Assembly: GCF_000003605.2 (NCBI RefSeq)
Contig: NW_003105604.1
Span: 156,198 to 189,016, forward strand
Length of the DNA: 32,819 nt
Reading direction: 5' to 3'
Origin: Saccoglossus kowalevskii
Lineage: Eukaryota > Hemichordata > Enteropneusta > Harrimaniidae
The notes under the pieces were generated by a model. It was not told the origin of the DNA and did not search any database. It worked only from the letters and a program-made list of their open reading frames with translations. Within the stretch, counting starts at the first letter, position 1; each line of letters opens with the position of its first letter. The position numbers were made by a program, and so were the translations under genes. Below, one piece after another: positions 1 to 8,300 of this stretch.

Positions 1-60
1 TATGGATCTACGAAGGGGGACGGAAATTGGACTGGGATGATAGGACAAGTGGCCAATGAG
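1..60 (+). CDS. iGluR exon (partial): end of S1 lobe
   Basis: Frame starts at base 1 and encodes 20 residues including GDGNWTGMIGQVANE. This is the S1 stretch preceding the APLTIT motif, in the style of G-x-W-N/T-G-M-V. A GT donor (gtaaaa) follows at 61. Splicing in phase 0 to 778 gives GQVANE-EVDLAAAPITIT, the usual receptor sequence across this point. The exon continues left of the window. Confidence 0.9.
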
Positions 61-3000
61 GTAAAAATATTGCGTAATATTTGGTCCTTATTTGTATCAA
101 CACAACATATTTCACTTTTGAACAATAATTATTTCCTATTAAATTCAATTGTTACTAAGCCAATTTTTCCACATTTCTTTCTTAAACGTCGTTAAATTGT
201 CACACTCAAAAAAAAAATATCACCTATACATGAAAGTGAACCAAAGAGCAATAGATATGGTAGATAAAAGCTGAAAGCGCGGCGGTCGTCGCGCAGCGCG
301 TGTTCGAATTTCATGTAAATAAACAACGTATTTTACACGTGTTTTATACGTCGCTATGAGTCCCATATCTAACAGGATGCGGCGCGACGACTGCCACCCT
401 TGAAAGAACGAGAGTAGTCAAAATACAAATGCAAACTTGTTGGCGCCAATCAAGTTCTTGCACGCTCAGGGTCTTGACGAATAATTATATTATATTATAT
501 TATTATATTAGCAAACAACATTTGCTTCATTTATTTATTCATTTGTCAATTTGGTAAAATACAAGCCTTCCGTCAATTTCACGACATTGGCCCAATATTA
601 CAGTCAAGCTGCCCTATTCGGAGCTAGGGTATGTAGGCGAAAAGTTTGCAAAAACAATTGGCGCTTTATCTCGCCATTGTGGGAAAACTTCACCAGAAAT
701 TCTGTAATAAGTGCGCGACTACTATTTATCACGGGCAGTGTTTTATCATTTCATGTATCATATTTTTTTGTCTGCAGGAAGTTGACTTGGCCGCAGCTCC
801 TATTACGATCACTTCAATACGGGAAAATGTTGTTGACTTCTCCAAGCCATTCATGCACACTTCAATACGAGCTCTAATGAAAAAGCCATCGGTTGATTCG
901 AAGACAACAAGCTTATTTGGTATCTTCACGCCGTTCACTTTCTGGGTGTGGATTTGCATCGTGATATCATTTTTAGTAGTCGGACTTGTCATGTTCTTTC
1001 TCAGTCGTATGAGTCCCTACGGGTGGAGGGCGCTGTACACGCGGGGCGAAGTGTCCTGGGATGAGGGCCAGTACTTCAATTGTCTTAACTCTTTCTGGTT
1101 TGTAATGAGCACATTCACCTTACAAGGATATCACAACGCTCCTAGATCAGTTGCAACACGTTTTCTTAGTGGAATTTGGTTCTTTTTCACTCTCGTCATA
1201 CTTTTTGCGTACTTATCTAACCTGGGGGCTTTCCTTACCGTAGAAAGAATGGATCATCCCATACAAAATGTCGATGATTTGTCCCGTCAAACAACAATTC
1301 GCTATGGCACCAACGAGTTCGGCGCGACAGCTGTATTCTTCCGCAATTCGAATGTACCAATCTACCAACGCATGTGGGAGTTCATGAGTGAAGCCGTACC
1401 AAGCGTGTTTACCTACGGCAGCGAGGAGGGTATCCAGCGAGTAATTAAAAGTAACGGTCGATATGTCTATTTCGGGGAAAGCGCGTTACTGCAGTATGCC
1501 GCCTCTCGTGATTGCAGCCTTTCATTAATGCCCGGGGCTCTGAACCTGAGATCCTACGGTTTCGCATTCCCCACTGGCTCGACGCTTCGCGATGAGTTCT
1601 CTGGAGCAATTTTAGAACTTCAAGAAAATGGTAATCTGCAGTTGCTTTACACAAAGTGGTTTTTTGGTCCATGTTCGTCTGAGCAAGAGGATCTAGAAGA
1701 CGATGATAGGGTCAGGGTAGCTGCATTGCCGCTGGTCAACCTGAGTGGAGCGTTTATCATTCTCTTGATTGGAGTTGCTATCAGTATTCCGCTAGCTTTG
1801 TGTGAATGGGTGTTTTACAACCGGTCTGACGGCAAGAGGAGGGTGAGTCATGTTACAGATTTCTAAAATTTAATCGGGAATAAGCCACTTATTCTATTCG
1901 AGATACTTAATTAAAGTCAAAGTAAAATCTGAGCTAGAAAGAACTGGAGTCCCTGAAAATATCTGAGAAATATGCATACCTTTCTACAGATTCTAGCATT
2001 CCGACCCAAGAAGCTATAGTATAATTATAATAATTGTTATAATAATATATTTATTTACCCATAATTGTTACACATAGGAATATTTACAAACACTGTTGTA
2101 ATGAAAGTTGTCATGAGTAAAAGGAACCTAAATAGCTACAGAGCTAATCGAATCAGATCCCTTGTACAGGTTTATATAAAATTAAATATTATAGTGACAG
2201 TAGACACTAAAATATTGAAACAAATAAAAGAAGGAAAAACGACATATTAAAAATTTTAATAATACTGATAATATGTCAAATATATATAAATAACCACTTC
2301 AAATATTCTGATAATAGCTTTTCTTGTTTTTTTTTCCTTTCTCAATGCCATGGGTAGACTGTTCCATAATTTTGGACCTAAATGAGATATTGCAAATGTA
2401 CCAATTGCTGTGTTCATTTTTGGGATTGAGATATCATTTCTGTTTTGTTGTCTAGTATTATGATTGTGTTGAATATAATGCAGGTTCTGTGGTGTGTTAA
2501 CAATATCGTGCAAAAACATAAAAAGGAGAAATTTGTGTAGTTTATAAATGTCAAGAATTTTAAGCTGGTTGAAATTATGGGCAGTAAATTCAGAAAATGT
2601 TATAATTCTTGCAATCAATTTTTGGGTAGTGATGGATATGTACTTCCCCCGATTACTTCCAGTTCGTACGTAATATGAGGTTGCATTAATGAATAATATA
2701 ATAACAAAAGGGTATGCTTTGGAATATGATGACTTAATTTTTAAAAAAATGAGAGTCTTATTCCTGATCAGCTTATTAATTTTCTTAATATGATTTTTCC
2801 ATGTTAAATGTTTGTCAATTTCAACCCCAATAAAGGTAGCGGATTCGTGCCTAAAACATTTTGTGTTAGTGACATTGTACACTATATTTGGGGACATATT
2901 CACTATAATAATTTAGTATTTTTCAATTACCCTTCAGGAAAAAGCAAGCAGTTGCAATTAGAAATGTTTTGGGTGTACTATTATTATATGACTTTAATAC

Positions 3001-3223
3001 CCTCATTATTGCCCGGATGTGCGATATGTTGTGTTATGAATTCGTTGTTGACAACATGATCTCAGGTGTGTAATTGCATACTAGTGGTATTACACACAAT
3101 ACTGCAATCGACGTTCTCTAATTAATATGAACTAAAATCAAATATCTTTTTCTTTTTTCTTGCAATCAGAAATCAGACGCACCGAAGTCAGATTCCGGTG
3201 CTCAAACTGTCAGTGGTGTATAA
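1..3223 (+). CDS. Ionotropic glutamate receptor subunit, 3' part of gene (three exons visible)
   Basis: Ligand-gated ion channel subunit of the AMPA/kainate/delta/phi branch, acting in the plasma membrane. The gene runs off the left edge, so the amino-terminal domain and most of S1 are missing. The spliced model is 1-60, 778-1842, 3170-3223, all junctions phase 0, 392 visible residues. In order: end of S1 with APITIT and DFSKPFM, M1, the pore loop, M3, S2, M4 and a short tail. Ligand-contact positions known from GluA2 are present: Pro (799), Thr (805), Arg (820) in S1 and Glu (1477) in S2. The pore Q/R position is Leu and the M3 SYTANLAAF motif reads AYLSNLGAF, both unusual. A candidate AATAAA lies at 3327. 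Family identity is near certain from the co-linear motifs. The subclass is not resolved from this fragment. Confidence 0.95.
61..777 (+). other. iGluR intron
   Basis: Starts with gtaaaa and ends with a pyrimidine-rich acceptor (ttttttgtctgcag). It contains a 125-bp MITE at 276-400 and an AT-rich simple stretch near 486-512. Frames reading through the acceptor from 551 or 646 are not coding upstream of 778. Confidence 0.85.
276..400 (-). mobile_element. Short MITE (125 bp), TGAA target duplication
   Basis: Terminal inverted repeats start AGCGCGGCGGTCGTCGCGC on the left and, read in reverse complement, AGGGTGGCAGTCGTCGCGC on the right. TGAA directly flanks both ends (272-275 and 401-404). The 3' side read in reverse (GATATGGGACTCAT) matches the 5' side of the 300-bp family at 4920, 7724 and 16056, so this is a shorter deletion derivative of the same group. 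A second copy of identical length is at 26157. It has no coding capacity. Confidence 0.85.
778..1842 (+). CDS. iGluR main exon: end of S1, M1-M3, S2, M4
   Basis: Encodes 355 residues, phase 0 at both ends. APITITSIRE then DFSKPFM close S1. M1 is about 936-1004 (FWVWICIVISFLVVGLVMFF). The pore loop is about 1087-1130 (NSFWFVMSTFTLQG). M3 is about 1165-1240 (IWFFFTLVILFAYLSNLGAF, then LTVERM). S2 includes RYGTNEFGATAVFF, MWEFM, GRYVYFGES and KWFFGPC. M4 is about 1726-1818. The donor gtgagt is at 1843. Compared with GluA2, the Q/R position is Leu (1120), the +4 acidic residue is His (1132), and the S2 G-S-T becomes G-A-T (1321-1329). The frame is uninterrupted and conserved, so this is not a pseudogene on the evidence seen. 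Confidence 0.95.
1843..3169 (+). other. iGluR last intron
   Basis: Donor gtgagt at 1843; acceptor after a T-rich tract (tttttcttgcaatcag) ending at 3169. It holds an antisense LINE reverse-transcriptase fragment at about 2256-2935. The remainder is AT-rich, with nothing else recognised. Confidence 0.8.
2256..2935 (-). mobile_element. 5'-truncated LINE fragment, C-terminal reverse-transcriptase region
   Basis: The minus-strand frame (open 2903-2256) shows the order typical of the end of a CR1/L2-like non-LTR reverse transcriptase: TFIGVEIDKHLTWKNHI, then IRNKTLIFLK, QKLIARIITF, LKILDIYKLHKF, HNHNTRQQ and GPKLWNSLPMALR. Weaker similarity continues upstream to about 2935, where an in-frame stop breaks the run. 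The catalytic YADD box and endonuclease are absent, as expected for a 5'-truncated dead copy. It sits antisense in the receptor's last intron. The clade assignment is by pattern only. Confidence 0.8.
3170..3223 (+). CDS. iGluR terminal exon: short C-tail with PDZ-type end
   Basis: After the acceptor at 3168-3169 the phase-0 frame encodes KSDAPKSDSGAQTVSGV and stop TAA (3221-3223). It joins ...DGKRR from the previous exon. The last residues S-G-V fit a class I PDZ ligand (S/T-x-hydrophobic). An alternative acceptor at 3176 would give a different tail and is less likely. Confidence 0.75.
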   Translation, partial: KSDAPKSDSGAQTVSGV

Positions 3224-3326
3224 TGCGGACATTAATTATTGACGCCGCCCAGCTGTTGAAGGCCTGGCGACGAACCCAGGGCAATGAGTAAAGCGAGGTG
3301 TTTCCGTTAAGGTTGATATCTTATAA

Positions 3327-3332
3327 AATAAA
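3327..3332 (+). terminator. Candidate polyadenylation signal for iGluR
   Basis: AATAAA lies 104 bases after the receptor stop codon. This is the first canonical hexamer downstream, but in AT-rich DNA such hexamers are frequent by chance. Confidence 0.5.
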
Positions 3333-4915
3333 ATTGTTTTGAATAATTATATAATTGTAACAAAATACTACATTCATAATTACTCAATATACATTTCTAT
3401 ATACTATATATCCATTCATTCTGTTTGTTTTAAACGTGTCTCAAATGTATACGTTTTGATTTTTCTGAGGTTTGGCTGTAAGGACGAATTTACATAATGA
3501 TCATTTTAAAACAAGTGAAAAATGTTCTTCAATTGTATTTGAAAATGTTATTGGATAATTTCCTTATTATGTCTATATCATTTGTACTGAGTAGTGTTAA
3601 CATTTATTGAATTTGAATATTTGAATTCTTGAAATAAGCTGAATATGAGAAAGTTAAATTCATCCTTAATTTGACATTTCTTGCATTCTGCCGTTTAGTG
3701 AAATTTTAGAATTGGGGTATGATTTTAACTTTCTTTAAATGAATAATTAATGTTTTCATGAGTGACTGTTTTACTATGGGCTTTTGTTGAATCTATTTAG
3801 TGACTTACTTTTAAAGTGTTGTGAATCGTATTTGAGAGTTCGTTTAAAGTCACCATCTTATAGCGTGGTTTAGATATTACTATAACCATGCACCCCACAA
3901 ACGAATGTCAAGGTGCGCTGGAGGTTGCGCATTCACAAACGTTCGCGTATTGAATTAAATGTTGGACATGGAAAAGTTTATAACTAATGTAAAGTTGAGT
4001 TATACAAACGAGACACACTTCTAGATTGAGAAGTTATGATTTACCCTTAGGTGACAACGTCTGTAGTAATCGGTACGTTTTTAGATTCTCTTTATCAACT
4101 ATATTACTAAAATACCAAACCGGTCGTAATCGTAGCATAATTATGTATACCTATTTTACCAAACCAGTGAAAATCGTTTTCACAAAAACCCTCACAATGC
4201 ATTCGAAATTTCTACCCATTTTCGAACCTTTTTTTAAATATATGTAGCTTCGTTTCAAGGCATTTAACCATGTTGCGTTAATCACTACTTTTCTAGCCAA
4301 AATTAAATGCGAACGGTTTCCTCCACTCGGCAATTTTGTTGGTTAACATCGTTATATCTACTTTGTAGGATAGCACATCGGAGAAAAAACGATAATTACT
4401 GGCTTGGAAATAGTTGAAAATCGTTTTGACGGTATTCGAGGTATTGCTTGTCAGTGCGTATTAGTACTTGAATGTATAATTTTCCTTCATGCATGAATCT
4501 GTGAGAATTTTTCAGTTTGCATTTGAACTGTACAAAAAAATGGGGTACATTGTTTGTTTGTTTGTTTTTCGGTAACTCCGACTTTATCCAAACCAGAGTG
4601 TGTCTAGATTATATGACTTTAGTTTATACAGCTCAATAATTAGTTTGTTATTCCTGCGATATAACCAGGACATACTAACAGCCCTTGTCAATTTCCCAAG
4701 CACGTTGTCACTAGCGATACATTTTGGTGCTAATTCAGTCGAGGACAGTCCCTGTATTTCAAAATCAATTTTATCGTACCTGAAAGCAAAACGTCTTAAT
4801 TGTAAGTATTCCAAGTTGTATTATTATGTATAACAAATAATTATTGAGTTTTATAAATGACACGATCACTTTTTACGAATGTGTTTTATAATGTAACACA
4901 CTGTTCACTTTTGAG
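3333..4915. other. Intergenic, nothing recognised
   Basis: AT-rich sequence without a supported exon, RNA gene or clear repeat. Short open frames on both strands (for example 4151-4333 minus and 4584-4814 minus) lack splice context and family resemblance. A (GTTT)n stretch lies near 4553-4566. Confidence 0.5.
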
Positions 4916-4919
4916 TTAA

Positions 4920-5221
4920 AGGGCGGTAGTCGTCGCGCCACGCATGCGCGAGATATATGGGCCTCATATAAACAAAGATGGCGACTTTGACTGTTGAGCA
5001 GATTAACGACTACAAATTGAGACGTTACCAAGCTTTAATTAGGTTTGTTTTAGGTGATTGGAGGAAGGTATTGAAGGAGTCACCGGCGGTAATTAGTGCA
5101 AGTCGCACCCAGGTCAAACCTCATACTTGTTATTTTTATTAGAAAAGCGCATTGGATTGTGGGAAAACCAATGTTTATCAGCACAGATGTCGCACATGCG
5201 CAGCGCGACGACCACCGCCCT
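4920..5221 (+). mobile_element. MITE, 302 bp, TTAA-flanked, copy 1 of the long subfamily
   Basis: About 30-bp terminal inverted repeats: AGGGCGGTAGTCGTCGCGC on the left; the right end read in reverse is AGGGCGGTGGTCGTCGCGC. TTAA flanks both sides (4916-4919 and 5222-5225). Inside are a palindromic GCATGCGC, CAAAGATGGCGACT (YY1-like) and ATTGTGGGAAAA. Two further copies are at 7724 and 16056. TTAA is the piggyBac target, but another copy of this family has TGAA, so the superfamily is not settled. No transposase is present. Confidence 0.88.
4978..5142 (+). other. Short ATG-led reading frame inside the MITE (54 codons)
   Basis: The frame begins in a good start context (AAAGATGGCG) with MATLTVEQINDYKLRRYQA and stops at 5140-5142. 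The same start and much of the frame recur in the copy at 16056 (53 codons). In the copy at 7724 a stop arrives after MATLTVAQINEYELRRFLA. It could be the remnant of a parent transposase's first exon, a captured host 5' exon, or chance. I recognise no family. Confidence 0.35.
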
Positions 5222-5225
5222 TTAA

Positions 5226-7540
5226 AGTATATTTGGTGAAATGTTTTTGAAATGTTCGTTTTTTAGTGTAACCTATACGGAATTGTTCGACATCATTCAA
5301 TGGTTATTCATTTGATTGAAGTATTTTCGAATTATGTGTGAAGTACATTATTTAGGTAGTTTAACCAAAAAAAAGGTAAAAACAAGAAAAGAAAAAAAAT
5401 AGGTGTACGTTATTGCTCATTGACAGTACTTGTCATCTATAGTGTATGTATGGAACTAATTGTATTTGATTTATATTATGTCCATACCATGCAACTAGCT
5501 GCAACCATGCAACTATTCAGGACTAACACCCTTTCCTTGCCCATATCGGTGATGTTCGCGTGAGTTACTGCACGGAATCAAAAGACATCGCATTGTGTGG
5601 ATCAAGAATATTAATACAGCAGCTAAATCAATACTACATCGTGGATATTACAGTTCGTCATATGATAATCCTTAATAATGTGCCCGTCCTGAGAGGTTAT
5701 TAGTAATAGCCTTGTAATGCAGCGCCCTCACAGTTGATAACATTTATTTCAGTCTGATTTGTGAGCGATTGTTGACATTTGGGATTTTGAGTGATATCCT
5801 AGTTTTCTTATATATGTGTGTTTATGTGTAATATTTGTAGGTGTGTTAATAGAAGAAAAATTTCACGAGTTCATTTCGACCGGAAATGTCTTCGGGATCT
5901 CTGTAATTTACGTATTTAAAACAAGTGTTCATAATTACATGGGACGGTGATCTTTTGGGAAAAAAGTCACAGTGACGCCACAGGGCAGAGAGATGTGAGG
6001 GCGAAGCCCAAAACAAGTTCCCGATGTCCCATGGTGTGAGTTACTTATACACTGGCTGCTTTATAAATAGTCTCCCTATAAAACAAGTCATTTTCTAATT
6101 TCCGCAATCTATTGACACTGACCACAGCTTAATTTAACAAATTTCAAACCACAGTTAATACTGGTAGAAAGCTATTAAGATTAATTTGATCCGTCAATTT
6201 TTCTTTGATACATTGATGTAATCAATCATGTTATCCCTGAACTTTGACATTTAGGTTTCTTCCTCAAAATAGAGACCCCAAGAATGTAGGGCGTTTACTC
6301 TCTGCTAGGTTGTCAACATTATCCTCTGTGGTGTTAGCAGTGAGCAAAACATATTTCATAAAGATTCAACTTTCAAGTTATTTTTTATCTGTACCACTGA
6401 ATGTTGCTTGCTGACGATGCTTTCTCGCAATAAAGGCATTTTCTTTGCTCGTGAATAACTTGCTTGTGTGTATTATTCGTGTTCTGATTTAAACCATGTG
6501 TATTGATTTCATCGTCAACGTTACAGTAAAACATTGTTCAGATACAAATATGAATTCATGCTATCAGTGTGGTATGAGTAGAATTTAAAATATAAATCAT
6601 TAACAAAAAATCCGAAAAAATCTGTCGTTAGTGGCGTTAGTTTGAGGTGTTTACTGTTTTTTTTTAAATCACTTGTGCATAGAAGTAGAAAGCATTCTTT
6701 GATTAATGTTGCATATTGTAAAAGCATAGCTATCAACCAAATAAGCTAAGACCCTAAACAATTGTTTTTTTAAACAATGTATAACTTGAGGACCAGTCTA
6801 ATTAATAAGTGGAATTAGTGCTTAAGGGGTAAACTACTCGCTTATTTGACTAATTCCATTACATATCACGAAAATTGTTAGTCACAATAATAAAAACGAT
6901 CAGGACCTGATTAATGCAATCCGTGGGTATATAGTATAATATTCAATTTGGTTAAAATATTTTTGGATTCTTTACGATTTATTAGCGTCATTTAACGATA
7001 CAAAAACACTATGTGATCATAACAGTCTTTGGTTTTTTTGCAGTATGTAAGCAAACAAAAAAATGGTAAAATATAATAATGACATTTCTCAGATTATGTA
7101 ACTAAGTTGTAAATGTAACATTTTTGAAATACATATTCACGTGATAATGTTAGTATGATGTGTCCAGAAAACTCATCATGTATTATATATGTATTAATAA
7201 TCTGAGTAATTAATTCGCGCCAGAACAGGTAACGTTAATAGTCAATCGCAAAATTAAACATTTTAGATTACAGACGTGATTCAAAAACTATGATACAAAT
7301 GTTCATTGCTGTTTACGTGATATATTATATAGCTACATGTAATTGCGACAATTAATTACGTGATTCAACTAGTAGAAACGTTTTTCACGGGCCTTTATGT
7401 TTGTTAGTTTGTTTGTTTGTTTGTTAGTTGAACAAAAATTTTAATAAACAGCGTCCTCGTGACGCACTAAATACTGATATAATAATGCGCAGGTATTACT
7501 ACCAAACCTGATGTGACGAAACTGGAGTGCTTTTGTCATA
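5226..7540. other. Intergenic, nothing recognised
   Basis: AT-rich with no supported gene. A near-inverted pair CATGGGAC (about 5939) and GTCCCATG (about 6026) may be an old element end. A (TTTG)n stretch lies near 7400-7428. Short frames lack coding character. Confidence 0.45.
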
Positions 7541-7544
7541 TCAT

Positions 7545-8300
7545 TCTTCTTGACCATGGCAATGGTAGATTTGTATTGCGAGTTGGACCATTTGATGATT
7601 CCTCTTCTTTAACATCTTCTACACTTTTCATTCAATTCTTCCTCCTTGGCTATGGTACAGAGTAAGACCTTGTTCGTATGGGGACTGAAGTAGTAAGCTA
7701 TATTTTGTGCTTAATTTAATTAAAGCGCGTCAGTCGTCGCGCTGCGCATGTGCGAGATATATGGGTCTCATATAAACAAAGATGGCAACTTTGACTGTTG
7801 CGCAGATCAACGAGTACGAACTGAGACGTTTCCTAGCTTAAATTAGGCAATTTTCATGTGATTGGAAGGTATCGAAGGAGTCACCGTCGGTAATTAGTGC
7901 AAGTCGCGTCCAGGTCAAACCTCATACTTGTGATTTCCATTTGAAGAACGCATTGAATTGTGGGAAAATCAATAATTATCAACACAAATGTCGCACATGC
8001 GCAGCGCGACGACTACCGCGCTTTAAATTGTGTTGTCCTTGCTTATTCATTGAGTAGTCATATATCAAATCATTCACCACTCTATTTTCTTCCTCATCAG
8101 TTTCTATCACTGTTGCTGCTCTAACTGCTGCAAAACATGTTTCTTATTTGGTAGTGTCGCATCATCATCTCTCACCTGGTATTTTCGTAGCAAGTTTATG
8201 TGGTACACCTTGACCTTTCACAAACCTTGACCTCATAAACTAGGTCATTTACTATTCCCACTACATCATATTCATCCTTCAAATGCACCTTAGTAACATT
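7545..8300 (-). mobile_element. Decayed Ty3/gypsy polyprotein fragment, integrase end then reverse-transcriptase start
   Basis: Read on the minus strand across frameshifts. From about 8290 to 8216: KVHLKDEYDVVGIVNDLVYEVKV, resembling the GPY/F region at the integrase C-terminus. At about 8209-8177: VYHINLLRKYQ, the post-integrase HxNLLKxY motif. Then a linker with AATVIETDEEEN (about 8110-8070). After the inserted MITE come KEEELNEKC and GIIKWSNSQYKSTIAMVKKND (about 7630-7545), the N-terminal gypsy reverse-transcriptase motif (GII-x-x-S-x-S-x-Y-x-S-x-x-x-x-VKKKD). Integrase lies upstream of reverse transcriptase, as in Gmr1-like elements. Multiple frameshifts and stops mark it as dead. Confidence 0.7.
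7724..8022 (+). mobile_element. MITE, 299 bp, TTAA-flanked, copy 2 of the long subfamily
   Basis: Ends are AGCGCGTCAGTCGTCGCGC and, in reverse, AGCGCGGTAGTCGTCGCGC. TTAA flanks it at 7720-7723 and 8023-8026. It carries TGCGCATGTGCG in the left arm, AAAGATGGCAACT, and CACATGCGCAGC in the right arm. It is inserted inside the decayed gypsy fragment, between integrase-derived and reverse-transcriptase-derived sequence, so it is younger than that element. The internal frame from 7782 ends after 19 codons. Confidence 0.88.

Noticed and set aside
646-777. Upstream extension of the receptor reading frame from an ATG at 646
   Set aside because: Sequence before 778 shows no receptor homology and ends in a strong T-rich acceptor; the exon at 1-60 supplies the correct preceding residues in phase.
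4151-4333. 60-codon minus frame (ARKVVINATWLNALKRSY)
   Set aside because: Looks like unclassified repeat-derived sequence; no second copy in the window and no splice context.
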